Shown here in pieces: positions 26,393-36,118 of a stretch of DNA of 57,678 nucleotides. Where the stretch lies: positions 1 through 57,678 of the forward strand of contig JAFXPV010000049.1 of assembly GCA_017527625.1 (NCBI GenBank). Reading direction: 5' to 3'. Position 1 is the stretch's first letter; the number at the start of each line of letters is the position of its first letter. Made by a program: the position numbers and the translations under genes. The notes below the pieces were generated by a model. The model was given only the letters and a program-made list of their open reading frames with translations. It had not been told where the DNA came from and made no database searches. Source of the DNA: Bacteroidales bacterium. Its GTDB lineage: Bacteria; Bacteroidota; Bacteroidia; Bacteroidales; UBA932.

Positions 26393-28414
26393 TTACTGCC
26401 ATCTCTTCCTCAGCACATCCGGCAGATCCTGCTCCAGCAGGTATTCATACCAGAAGCGGTAGTCCTGCAGGTTGCTCTGATTGCTCTGGTAGCCGCGGTA
26501 GCCGTGCATACCCTGAGGATAGATCATCAGCTCGAAGTCCTTGCCCAGCTGCTGCAGCTTGTCGATGATCTGCAGGCCGTTCTGGAAATGGACGTTGTCG
26601 TCGCCGGTGCCGTGGGTATACCTCAGCATATTGGTCTTGTCTCCCCTGTAGGCGCCCATCCTGTCGAACACCGCAGCCTGGGCGTAGCCCGAAGGATTGT
26701 CCTGCGGAGTGTCCATATACCTTTCAGTATAATGCGTGTCATAGAGTTTCCAGTCGGCCACTGCGCCACCGGCTATGGCATACTGGAAATACTCGTTGGC
26801 CGCCGTGCAGCAGAGCAGCGACATAGTGCCGCCGTATGAGAAACCCTCGATGCCCACTTTCTGGGAATTGACGAAGGGATATTTTCGGAAATAGCTGATG
26901 CCGTCGATGAAATCCTGCAGTTCCAGGACGCTCAGGCGGCGGTACACCTGGTTCATTCCGGCTTTGCCGAGGTGTCCTGCGGAGCGGGTGTCAAGCACCA
27001 CCTGGATCACTCCGTGGTATGCCCACCACTGGTTGTTGAAGCTCACGCCCTTCCAGCTGTCGAGAACCTGGGGATTGTCGGGACCGCCGTAGATATTGAC
27101 TTTGACCGGATATTTCACCCTTCCGGAGCGGTCCATATCTATCGGCCAGATTACGGTCGCGGGAAGGTCTATGCCGTCGCGGGTGGTAATGTAGACGAGT
27201 TCGGGCACAGCTATCTCGAACTTGTCGAAGTCAGGGCCCTTGCTGTCGAAGAGCACATCCATTTTCATCCGCCTCAGGCTGCCGTCCCTCGGGATGTTGA
27301 ACACCACTTCCTTCGTGGGGGTCGACAGGTTCGACATACTGGCGTATATCTTCGTGCCTCCCTCTTCCTCGACGCGCACCGAGGCGAAGTTGTAGCCGCC
27401 GCTGCTGATGCGCTCCACCTTGTTGTTCGACAGGGTGATGCGGTAGATGTCGTTGCGTACCGTAGACTCGCGCTTCGCGGTGTAGTACAGATACCTCCTG
27501 TCGACCCTGAGCAGACGGATGCCCCAGTTCTCGCCGCCGTCGGTGATGCGCTTGTAGACCTTGCCGTCATAGCTCAGGAAATAAATCTGCTGCCAGAGGT
27601 TGGTGTCCCTGACGATATACATACCCTTGTCGGTGAAGAGCATCTGCTCCATCCAGTCGATCCAGGTCGCCTGCTGCTCGGAGTATACCTGATACTTGTT
27701 ACCGTAGACGGGATCGACGCTGTACATACGCAGATTGTCCTGGCTGCGGTCCATCCACGACACCATAAAGCGGGTTCCCTCGGGATTCCAGAACGGAATG
27801 CCGAAATACTGGTCCTTGCTGCTGTCGAAATCAGCCCACACTGTCTCGCCGCCGCGTACGCTCACGAAGCCGATCTTCACTTCGGGATTGGGATCGCCGG
27901 CCTTGGGGTAGCGGGTCTCGTTGATGCTTCCGTGCTGCCCTTCGGAATTGTAGATGGGGAACATCGGAACCTTGGTGTTGTCGAAGCGGTAGAAGGCCAG
28001 TATCTTGCTGTCAGGAGACCACCAGAAAGCCTTGTACCTCGACGCCCTGCCGAAAATCTCCTCGTAATAAACCCAGGAGGCGTAGCCGTTCAGGATTACA
28101 TCGGAGCCGTCGCTAGTGTGCTGGACAATCTCCCTCGTGTTGACGTCGATGGAATAGAGGTTGTTGCCAAGCGTATACGCTATCTTGGAGTAGTCAGGAG
28201 AGTAAGTCGGATTGACCCAGCCTTCGACGAGTTGCGGCATCTCGACCAAAGAAGGGCTTGAAGCCAGGGCCGCTGCCGGTCTGGTGCGGATGATGCCTGC
28301 GGGGATACGGGTGGCGATCTGCTCGTCCGTCAGGCGGATTTTCTGCTGGGCGTTGGATTCGAAGGCAGTGGACAGCACTGCCAGCAAGACTGCTATGATT
28401 ATGGATTTTCTCAT
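26393..28414 (-). CDS. Secreted S9B prolyl peptidase, DPP-IV family
   Basis: The 673-residue protein has a signal peptide (1-23) and an N-terminal beta-propeller with the WVYYEEIFGR glutamate motif that anchors substrate N-termini in DPP-IV. A C-terminal alpha/beta-hydrolase domain carries nucleophile Ser526 in GFSYGG, Asp in GTGDDNVHFQN and His in QGMHGYRG. It removes Xaa-Pro (or similar) dipeptides in the periplasm. It overlaps the upstream helicase gene by ATGA. Confidence 0.92.
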   Translation of the reverse strand: MRKSIIIAVLLAVLSTAFESNAQQKIRLTDEQIATRIPAGIIRTRPAAALASSPSLVEMPQLVEGWVNPTYSPDYSKIAYTLGNNLYSIDVNTREIVQHTSDGSDVILNGYASWVYYEEIFGRASRYKAFWWSPDSKILAFYRFDNTKVPMFPIYNSEGQHGSINETRYPKAGDPNPEVKIGFVSVRGGETVWADFDSSKDQYFGIPFWNPEGTRFMVSWMDRSQDNLRMYSVDPVYGNKYQVYSEQQATWIDWMEQMLFTDKGMYIVRDTNLWQQIYFLSYDGKVYKRITDGGENWGIRLLRVDRRYLYYTAKRESTVRNDIYRITLSNNKVERISSGGYNFASVRVEEEGGTKIYASMSNLSTPTKEVVFNIPRDGSLRRMKMDVLFDSKGPDFDKFEIAVPELVYITTRDGIDLPATVIWPIDMDRSGRVKYPVKVNIYGGPDNPQVLDSWKGVSFNNQWWAYHGVIQVVLDTRSAGHLGKAGMNQVYRRLSVLELQDFIDGISYFRKYPFVNSQKVGIEGFSYGGTMSLLCCTAANEYFQYAIAGGAVADWKLYDTHYTERYMDTPQDNPSGYAQAAVFDRMGAYRGDKTNMLRYTHGTGDDNVHFQNGLQIIDKLQQLGKDFELMIYPQGMHGYRGYQSNQSNLQDYRFWYEYLLEQDLPDVLRKRWQ

Positions 28415-29829
28415 TGCGTGATGAAATTATTCTTGAAATTGACGAGGTATACTTTTTCAGTGGCCCTGGTGACGGCTGTATACAGCCATTTGAGGTCTTC
28501 CAGCTCAATGTCGTCCCTCCAGAAGGGATTGTCGATGAAGACGCATTTCCACTGGCCGCCCTGGGACTTGTGGCAGGTTACCGCAGAGGCGTACTTGATC
28601 TGCAGGGCGTTGAAATAAGGGTCTTCCCTGACAGCCTCGAAGCGTTTCTTCTTGGTCTTGACATCGGCATAGTCGGCGAGGACCCCTTCGAACAGACCGT
28701 TCTGCTGCTCGGGCGTCAGCGCCGCGCTTTCGCTCGACAGAGTGTCGAGGATTATCTTGGCTGTTATCTCGAGGTCGTTGTAGTCGGAGAAGCAGAGCAC
28801 GGCCTCGGCGAAGTGCAGGCCGTAGCGCTCTTCGTGTTTCGAAATCCGCACCAGCTGAGCCACGTCGCCGTTGGCGATGAAGAATGACGGGTCCTTGACG
28901 TCCTCCAGGAACTGGTAGCAGTTCTTTACCACCATCAGCTTGTCGCCGCGGTTCAGCTGCTCTTCGCGGTAGAGCACCGCCGAGCGGATGCCGGCGTTGT
29001 AGCGGTTGGCCCTCTTGTTGGAGCGGCACAGCACCACGACTTCGTCCAGCCCGTAGCTGTCTATGGAGTCGGACAGCTTCTCGATGAGGTCTCCGCCGTT
29101 GATGCTCTCGATGTCGTCGAATCCCTCCAGCTCCAGCGGCACTGCAGCTCCGAAGCCCTGTTCTATCTGCCTGCGTATGAGGGTGGCGTTGTGCAGGATG
29201 CCGGATTCACCGGTCTGCCGCACCACCTGCGACAGCGAAGCCTCGACCACCGTGCCGTAGGTGCTTTGCAGGAAATCTATGTCGAGGGCGGGGCTTTCCT
29301 CCATCCCGACAGGAGGCAGCTGACCGCGGTCGCCGACGAAGATCATATTGTTGCCGCGGCCGCTGCGCACATAGCTCACGAAATCGTCCAGCAAGTCGCC
29401 CGATCCGAAGATGGAGCCGGCAGAATTGTCTATGGTTATCAGGGAGGCCTCGTCCACGATGTAGAACGTGTCGCAGGCCTTGTTTATGTCGAGGGTGAAG
29501 CGGCCGCCGGAGGCCAGGGACTGCTGCCGGTAGATGTGCTTGTGCATTGTGAAGGCCTTCTCGCCGGTGAAACCGGACAGCACCTTGGCGGCACGGCCGG
29601 TCGGCGCAAGCAGCACGAACTTGTATTCCATCGACTTGAGGGCCTTGACGAAAGCTGCCATCAGCGACGTCTTGCCGGTGCCGGCAAAGCCTGCAAGCAC
29701 CATCATATCGCTGTCATCCCTGAGGGTGACGAACTCCGCAAGGGCCGCAGCTGCGCTGCTCTGATCCCCTGTGGGCTCAAAAGGAAGATTGCGTTCTATC
29801 AGCTGCCGGAAAAAATGCTCGACTCCCAT
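28411..29829 (-). CDS. Superfamily 1B helicase, RecD/Dda-like
   Basis: The 472-residue protein has Walker A GFAGTGKT (47-54), APTGRAAKVL (motif Ia), YIVDEAS (Walker B), FVGDRGQLPPV (motif III), and C-terminal UvrD_C_2-type VTCHKSQGGQWKCVF and YTAVTRATEKVYLV. It lacks the N-terminal extensions of RecD2 and so resembles phage Dda or short AAA_30 helicases. It probably works in DNA repair. Its ATG shares a base with the trkH stop (TAATG), coupling it to potassium transport genes without obvious logic. Confidence 0.88.
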   Translation of the reverse strand: MGVEHFFRQLIERNLPFEPTGDQSSAAAALAEFVTLRDDSDMMVLAGFAGTGKTSLMAAFVKALKSMEYKFVLLAPTGRAAKVLSGFTGEKAFTMHKHIYRQQSLASGGRFTLDINKACDTFYIVDEASLITIDNSAGSIFGSGDLLDDFVSYVRSGRGNNMIFVGDRGQLPPVGMEESPALDIDFLQSTYGTVVEASLSQVVRQTGESGILHNATLIRRQIEQGFGAAVPLELEGFDDIESINGGDLIEKLSDSIDSYGLDEVVVLCRSNKRANRYNAGIRSAVLYREEQLNRGDKLMVVKNCYQFLEDVKDPSFFIANGDVAQLVRISKHEERYGLHFAEAVLCFSDYNDLEITAKIILDTLSSESAALTPEQQNGLFEGVLADYADVKTKKKRFEAVREDPYFNALQIKYASAVTCHKSQGGQWKCVFIDNPFWRDDIELEDLKWLYTAVTRATEKVYLVNFKNNFITQ

Positions 29830-31283
29830 TATACGCCTTTTCTGAAGAGGAGGAATATTGAGAGCACAGAGAACAGTCCGAGACGTCCGATGATCATCTC
29901 GACAGTCATAACCAGCTTGCCAAACGCGGATACGGCTGCATAGTTTTCAAGCGAGCCGAACGAGCCGAAAGCGGGGCCGATATTGCCTATCATAGCCACT
30001 GAAGCCGTTATCGAATCTGTCATATCCATACCGAGGCCGGCGTAGATCACCGAGCAGACGAAGGCTATGAAGATATAGAGCACCGCGAAGAGCGACACGG
30101 AAGTGATGAGTTCCTTGTCGACTATGTCATTGTTGCCGTATTTCACCTGGATCACGGCGTTGGGATGGATCGTGCGCTGCAGCTGGATGTGGATGGCCTT
30201 GAAAAGTATCCATACCCTGTCGACCTTCATACCGGCGGAAGTGGAACCGGAACAGCCGCACTGGATGGACAGATAGACCAGGATGAGTATGCAGAACATC
30301 GGCCACACCGACGTGTCGCAGACCGCGAAGCCTGTCGACGTCGCGAGCGAGGCCACATTGAAGAAGCCGTCCAGGAGAGCGTCGCCGAGGTTGGTGTAGG
30401 TATGGCTGAAGAACAGGTATGACGATATCGCGAGACCGGACAGGATGATTGACAGCAGGTAGAACTTCGTCACGGGATGCCTGAAGAGGGCGAGGTTGCC
30501 CTTTGCCACCAGTAGGTACATCATACCGAAGTGCAGGGATGACAAAATCATAAAGACGATGGCAATCACGTCGATCCAGCGGCTGCCGAAAGCCCCTATC
30601 GAAGCGTTTTTGGTGCTGAAGCCTCCTGTGGCCACGGTGCTCATAGCGTGGTTCACTGCGTCGAAGACATTCATTCCTGCAAGGATATACAGGACGGTAG
30701 TTACTACGGTCAGTCCTATGTAGACGGAGAGGACCACTTTTTTGAATTCGTCGGTCTTGTAGTTGAAGCCGGGCTTGGTGACGTCGGACACTTCCATACG
30801 GCTCATCTTCAGACGCACGGAGCCTATGGACGGAAGGATCATAACCATAAAGAGCACGACTCCCAGGCCGCCGATGTAGTGGCTCGACGACCTCCAGAAA
30901 AGCAGCCCCTTGGGCAGGGACTCTATGTCGGTGAGGATGGTGGCGCCGGATGTGGTGATGCCGGACACGCTCTCGAACCAGGCGTTGGCCAGGGTGAATT
31001 CTCCGCCCCACAGGGCGTAGGGTATCATACCGAACAGACAGGCAAGAACCCACGACAGCAGGATGATGACGACTCCTTCCTTGGTGTTGATTTCAGCTTG
31101 TTTGCGCGAAACGAACACCAGCGGGAATATTCCGCAGCAGAAGGTGAGGATGCCGCTGAGAAGCAGGGGGTAGAAAGATGAATCCAGACCGTCGATGGCG
31201 GCCACGACAGCGGACGCCAGCATAAATGCCGCAACGAACAGCAGTGCGACACCCACATTCCTGGATATTGCTCTGATATTCAT
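29829..31283 (-). CDS. trkH: TrkH-family potassium uptake protein
   Basis: The 484-residue membrane protein has four pore repeats with filter-like segments: ESVSGITTSGATIL, HAMSTVATGGFSTKNAS, FNVASLATSTGFAVCD and ASVAMIGNIGPAFGS. It mediates K+ (or Na+-coupled K+) uptake and normally needs a TrkA regulatory subunit, which is not in the window. It begins 1 nt after a HAMP-domain protein. Confidence 0.93.
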   Translation of the reverse strand: MNIRAISRNVGVALLFVAAFMLASAVVAAIDGLDSSFYPLLLSGILTFCCGIFPLVFVSRKQAEINTKEGVVIILLSWVLACLFGMIPYALWGGEFTLANAWFESVSGITTSGATILTDIESLPKGLLFWRSSSHYIGGLGVVLFMVMILPSIGSVRLKMSRMEVSDVTKPGFNYKTDEFKKVVLSVYIGLTVVTTVLYILAGMNVFDAVNHAMSTVATGGFSTKNASIGAFGSRWIDVIAIVFMILSSLHFGMMYLLVAKGNLALFRHPVTKFYLLSIILSGLAISSYLFFSHTYTNLGDALLDGFFNVASLATSTGFAVCDTSVWPMFCILILVYLSIQCGCSGSTSAGMKVDRVWILFKAIHIQLQRTIHPNAVIQVKYGNNDIVDKELITSVSLFAVLYIFIAFVCSVIYAGLGMDMTDSITASVAMIGNIGPAFGSFGSLENYAAVSAFGKLVMTVEMIIGRLGLFSVLSIFLLFRKGV

Positions 31284-31284
31284 C

Positions 31285-32070
31285 CTACCGGTTTTTCAAG
31301 GTCTTGTGCTCGTCGATGAGGTCGGTAAGAGTGTCGTTGAGGTCCGATATCTCATCGTCGCCGTCGAAGGTGATGTTATAATCCTTGCCGAACCTCACGA
31401 AATCCTTGACTCCCTTGCCCATTTTCGTGATGGGTTTGATGACGTAGAAAGTGAGGAAGGCGTTGAAAAGCAGGATGACTATCAGACCCACCAGCAGTGC
31501 GGCGACCGACGGCATCATACTGCGGAAGAAGGTGCTCTCCATCATCTCGGAGTTGGCCTGAAGCGCTTCGTTGGTGATCGCGTTGAGGTCGTTGATGTAG
31601 TTGCGCAGATATGAGAAATACTGCTGTGCCCTGCCGAAATACCAGTCCTGACGGGCTTCGGGGCCCTGCTCCCAAATCTCGGGCGCCTCCATTACGACTT
31701 GCATATATGCGGAATAGGCATATCTCACCGAGTCTGCATAGCTGTTCTCCTTCTCGGTCGTGAAGTTGTCGGGAAGGGCTTCCAGGGTCGAGACGAACGA
31801 GTCGTGGATGGAAGTGCTGAAGTCCTTGGGAGGAATGTCCTCGTCGAGCATTTCGAAGAGCTCCATATTGTACAGCTCGCTGGACTCCATCAAAGAACGC
31901 TCTGCGTTGATGCTGAGAATGTTGTCGTTGATGACACCGGAGCTCGCGCGGTTGATGCGCACGAATTCGAATATGGCTATGACGCTGGAGAAGAACAGGA
32001 TGGTGCCCAGGATGATGAATCCCGTGCGTACCTTTCTGCGTATGGTCCTTCTGGATTTCTTGCGTTTCAT
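31285..32070 (-). CDS. Two-TM receptor ending in a HAMP domain, no output domain
   Basis: The 261-residue protein has a basic start MKRKKSRRTIRRK, a membrane helix (about 17-37), an extracytoplasmic helical region of about 140 residues, a second membrane helix (SVAALLVGLIVILLF), and a HAMP segment from KPITKMGKGVKDF to DLNDTLTDLIDEH, where it stops. No histidine kinase or cyclase follows. It sits 1 nt before trkH and so may sense osmotic or ionic state for it; alternatively it is a truncated kinase. The ATG at 32070 was chosen because upstream residues overlap lpxB and look non-protein. Confidence 0.75.
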   Translation of the reverse strand: MKRKKSRRTIRRKVRTGFIILGTILFFSSVIAIFEFVRINRASSGVINDNILSINAERSLMESSELYNMELFEMLDEDIPPKDFSTSIHDSFVSTLEALPDNFTTEKENSYADSVRYAYSAYMQVVMEAPEIWEQGPEARQDWYFGRAQQYFSYLRNYINDLNAITNEALQANSEMMESTFFRSMMPSVAALLVGLIVILLFNAFLTFYVIKPITKMGKGVKDFVRFGKDYNITFDGDDEISDLNDTLTDLIDEHKTLKNR

Positions 32071-32101
32071 AGCTTGCTCCCTATAAATGCAAATGTAGTA
32101 A

Positions 32102-33250
32102 TTATTCCTTAAAAGATGCTTCCAGGCAGCGGACCATCTCCCGGGCCACACGGTCTGCCGCTCCGCTGCCGCCGAGTTTTGTCCGCAGCGTCGCATAATC
32201 CTGTTTCATAGCCGTGCGATACGCTTCGTCGCCCAGCAACCTCTCAATACGGCTGAAGACCTTTTCCGCAGTGAAGTTCTCCTGAATCAGTTCGTCAAAC
32301 ACCTGCTTGTCCAATATGAGGTTGGCCAGCGATACGTATCTGGTCTTGAGCAGCAGCCTCACTATCATAAAGGACAATGGGTTCATACGGTATACCACGA
32401 CCTGGGGGACGTCCAGCAGCGCGGCCTCGAGACTGGCGGTGCCGGAATCCACGATTGCGGCGGCAGCGTGTCTCAGCAGCGTATAAGTCTGTCCCCTGAC
32501 CACTTTCATCGAAGATGAGGCAAGGTATTTTTCATACACTGAGTCATCTATCGACGGGGCTGCGGCTATCACCAGCTGGTACTGCGACAAGCCGCGGGCG
32601 GCCATCAGTTTTTCAACCTCGAGGAACACCGGCATCGTGTTGGCCACCTCCATCCTGCGGCTGCCGGGCAGCACGGCGACATAAGGCTTGAGGGGCAGGC
32701 CGTTGCGCCTGAGGAATTCCTCGGCCGTTTCGCCGGCGTGCGGGTCTGAGGCCACCATATCGACTGTTGGATTGCCGGCGTAGAAGGCTTCAATGCCGTG
32801 CCTGCGGAAATACTCCGGCTCGAAGGGAAATATCACGAACAGCCTGTCGACGAACTTGCGTATCTTGCGGACCCTGCGCTCCCTGCTCGCCCAGACCTTG
32901 GGGGCTATGTACCAGAAAACCTTGAAGCCACGCTGCGAGGCGAATTCTGCGATGCGCAGGTTGAAGCCGGGATAGTCTATCGGGATGACGACGTCCGGCT
33001 TGCTGGCGGCGATATCGGCCTTGCACAGATCCAGGTTGGCCTTCACGGTGCCGGCCTTGCGGATGACTTCAACAATGCCCATCACTGCGCCTTCCCGGTA
33101 ATCGTGGACGAGCGTCCCGCCTGCGGCAGCCATTTTCTCACCGCCCCATACACGGAATTCGGCTGCGCTGTCGTGACGGCGCAGCGCCTCCATCAGCTCG
33201 GCGCCGTGACTGTCGCCGGAAGCTTCGCCAGCTATGATGTAATACTTCAA
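32102..33250 (-). CDS. lpxB: Lipid-A-disaccharide synthase
   Basis: The 382-residue GT19 enzyme joins UDP-diacylglucosamine and lipid X during lipid A synthesis at the inner membrane. It begins MKYYIIAGEASGDSHGAELM and contains FWYIAPKVWASRERR, LFVIFPFEPEYF and VDSGTASLEAALLDVPQVVVYR. It starts 2 nt after surE, a pairing common in Bacteroidota. Confidence 0.96.
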   Translation of the reverse strand: MKYYIIAGEASGDSHGAELMEALRRHDSAAEFRVWGGEKMAAAGGTLVHDYREGAVMGIVEVIRKAGTVKANLDLCKADIAASKPDVVIPIDYPGFNLRIAEFASQRGFKVFWYIAPKVWASRERRVRKIRKFVDRLFVIFPFEPEYFRRHGIEAFYAGNPTVDMVASDPHAGETAEEFLRRNGLPLKPYVAVLPGSRRMEVANTMPVFLEVEKLMAARGLSQYQLVIAAAPSIDDSVYEKYLASSSMKVVRGQTYTLLRHAAAAIVDSGTASLEAALLDVPQVVVYRMNPLSFMIVRLLLKTRYVSLANLILDKQVFDELIQENFTAEKVFSRIERLLGDEAYRTAMKQDYATLRTKLGGSGAADRVAREMVRCLEASFKE

Positions 33251-33252
33251 GA

Positions 33253-34050
33253 CTAGAATTGCCAGAGGTGCGAGAGCCTCTCTTTTTCGGCGTAATTAGT
33301 GTTGTCTATCTTGTGGGGCACGATGGTGATGTAGCCCTGGGCCAGCAGCAGATGGTCGGCGTCGGCCGCAGTTGTCTTGAGCTCGTAGTCGACGAACTGG
33401 CCCACCATCCAGTAGAATTCGCGGCCGCGGCCGTTCACGCTCTTCTGGAACTCCTTCTCCCAGCGGCCGTTGCCCTGATGGGCGAAGCGGATGCCTTTGA
33501 TCTGGTCCGCCGGCAGGTTGGGGAAGTTGACGTTGATGTAGGTCTGATGCACGGGCGGGTTGTCGATCATCTGCTCGATTATCTTCGGGGCGTAGTGGAG
33601 CACGGCGGAAAAATCCGCGTCCTCGGCGTGGGTGTCGATCGACAAGCCTATCGAAGGAATGCCATAGAGGCTGCCTTCCTTGTTTGCTCCGAGTGTCCCC
33701 GAATACAGGGCTGCAGTCGAAGCGTTGGAGCCGTGGTTGACGCCTGATACGAAAAGGTCCGGGGTTATTCCCCTCTCGATGCACATATTGGCCATCATCT
33801 TGGCACAATCGGCCGGAGTTCCGTTCATATGCCAGCATTCCAGGCTGCCTTTATCTTCTTCGGGTTCGAAATAAGCGTATTTGGTGAGATACAGCGGTTC
33901 CTCCATCGTCAGGGCCATAGACCTCGCAGACTGCGGGAATCTGGGAGCCACCGTCAGCACGTTGCCGTAACGTCTGAGAAATTGGGCGATTACGGTCAGT
34001 CCGGGGGCCGTAAAAGCGTCGTCGTTTGTCAATAATATCTCTCTAGTCAT
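33253..34050 (-). CDS. surE: 5'/3'-nucleotidase SurE
   Basis: The 265-residue phosphatase begins MTREILLTNDDAFTAPGL with metal-binding D10-D11, and contains PDLFVSGVNHGSNAS and YSGTLGANKEGSLYGIPSIGLS. It acts on nucleoside monophosphates in stationary phase. The ATG at 34050 gives the canonical N-terminus and lies 22 nt after a -7 box. Confidence 0.95.
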   Translation of the reverse strand: MTREILLTNDDAFTAPGLTVIAQFLRRYGNVLTVAPRFPQSARSMALTMEEPLYLTKYAYFEPEEDKGSLECWHMNGTPADCAKMMANMCIERGITPDLFVSGVNHGSNASTAALYSGTLGANKEGSLYGIPSIGLSIDTHAEDADFSAVLHYAPKIIEQMIDNPPVHQTYINVNFPNLPADQIKGIRFAHQGNGRWEKEFQKSVNGRGREFYWMVGQFVDYELKTTAADADHLLLAQGYITIVPHKIDNTNYAEKERLSHLWQF

Positions 34051-34071
34051 TCTTTTTAAAAGTTGCGGTGA

Positions 34072-34079
34072 CAAAGTTA
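34072..34079 (-). promoter_or_regulatory. -7 box of surE-lpxB transcript
   Basis: The minus strand reads TAACTTTG, an exact match. It is opposed to the gapA box 30 bp away, start to start. Confidence 0.65.
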
Positions 34080-34101
34080 CTTAATATAATAATTATTTTT
34101 T

Positions 34102-34109
34102 TACCTTTG
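34102..34109 (+). promoter_or_regulatory. -7 box of gapA
   Basis: TACCTTTG is an exact match. The leader is unusually long here (about 80 nt) and contains GGTTTC (34113-34118) that can pair with GAAACC (34133-34138). Confidence 0.6.
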
Positions 34110-34163
34110 CACGGTTTCTTGAAAAAGTTGACGAAACCCCTTGTAAATCTGACAAAGTCCTAA

Positions 34164-35210
<1,047 letters not shown>

Positions 35211-35231
35211 TTCCCGTATCGACCATAACAG

Positions 35232-35264
35232 AACGGCCCGGAGTCATTTCCGGGCCGTTTTTTT
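35232..35264 (+). terminator. Intrinsic terminator of gapA
   Basis: AACGGCCCGG (35232-35241) pairs with CCGGGCCGTT (35250-35259) and is followed by a T-run to 35264. Confidence 0.92.
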
Positions 35265-35289
35265 ATTGTTGTATTCAGTGCTGTTTAAT

Positions 35290-35424
35290 GCAAGTCGGCT
35301 GAATGCCGCAAGGCAACATTGTGCCCCACTTTGCGAGGCCGGCTTTTTTGCCGAGCAAAGAAGGGGGTCAGGAGGGGCGCGGGCGTAAGCCCGTCGGTTG
35401 CCCTAGGCATTACTGCCGACTTGC
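35290..35424. repeat. Large nested inverted-repeat element B
   Basis: Concentric exact stems: GCAAGTCGGC (35290-35299) with 35415-35424, AATGCC (35302-35307) with 35406-35411, and GGCAAC (35312-35317) with 35397-35402. Inside are CGGC-TTTTTT-GCCG and CGGGC-GTAA-GCCCG (35380-35393), whose GUAA loop is a GNRA tetraloop. It lies in the convergent gap between the gapA terminator and yggS, whose transcripts it is not needed to end on the plus side. It could be a structured RNA or mobile hairpin, as for elements A and C. Confidence 0.65.
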
Positions 35425-35467
35425 TTTTGCCGACTGATACTTGAAAATACTTGAAACGAAAAGATGA

Positions 35468-36118
35468 CTACCGGGCGCCGAAGATTGCGGTGCCGATGCG
35501 CACCATCGTGGAGCCGCAGTCGATTGCGACGGGATAGTCGGCGGTCATCCCCATAGAGAGCTCTGCGTCTTCGATGCCGGCTGCTGCTGCAACCCTGCTG
35601 CAGATGGAGGCCGCATTGGTAAATTCGCGGCGGACCTGGTCCATATCGTCGGTGAAGGTCGCCATAGCCATTACGCCGCGCAGGCGCACGTTGGGATATT
35701 GCGCGATACGGGCTGCTACGTCTACTGCTTCTTCTGCAGAAAAGCCCTGCTTGGTCATTTCGGTAGCCACGAACACTTCGAGCAGGATGTCCTGCACCTT
35801 GACTGACTTGGCTGCCTGGGCGTCCACAGCCTTGAGAAGGTGCTCGCTGTCGATGGACTGTATGAGCGATGCGTAGGGCACGACGTTCTTGACCTTGTTG
35901 GTCTGCAGATGGCCGATGAAGTGCCACTCTATGTCGGCGGGAAGCCTGCGGACCTTGTCCTCGAACTCGAGGGGACGGCTTTCGGCAAAGACCCTCTGCC
36001 CTGCCCCGTAAGCCTCTTCGATGGCCTCGACAGGTTTGAACTTGGACACGGCCACCAGTTTTACGCCACAGGGCAGCTGGCTGCGGAAGTATGCTATTCT
36101 ATCTGCAATTCCGCCCAT
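35468..36118 (-). CDS. YggS-family PLP homeostasis protein
   Basis: The 216-residue single TIM-barrel protein binds PLP through the lysine in LVAVSKFKP and carries HFIGHLQTNKVKNV, RGVMAMATF, and LSMGMTADYPVAIDCGSTMVRIGTAIFG. It buffers pyridoxal phosphate in the cytoplasm and has no known reaction. It is the last gene of the DUF349-yidC-yggS run. Its ATG overlaps the yidC stop (TAATG). Confidence 0.95.
   Translation of the reverse strand: MGGIADRIAYFRSQLPCGVKLVAVSKFKPVEAIEEAYGAGQRVFAESRPLEFEDKVRRLPADIEWHFIGHLQTNKVKNVVPYASLIQSIDSEHLLKAVDAQAAKSVKVQDILLEVFVATEMTKQGFSAEEAVDVAARIAQYPNVRLRGVMAMATFTDDMDQVRREFTNAASICSRVAAAAGIEDAELSMGMTADYPVAIDCGSTMVRIGTAIFGAR

Noticed and set aside
32071..32196. N-terminal extension of the HAMP protein to 32196
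   Set aside because: The extra residues overlap the end of lpxB in another frame and destroy the normal basic-then-hydrophobic membrane anchor start.
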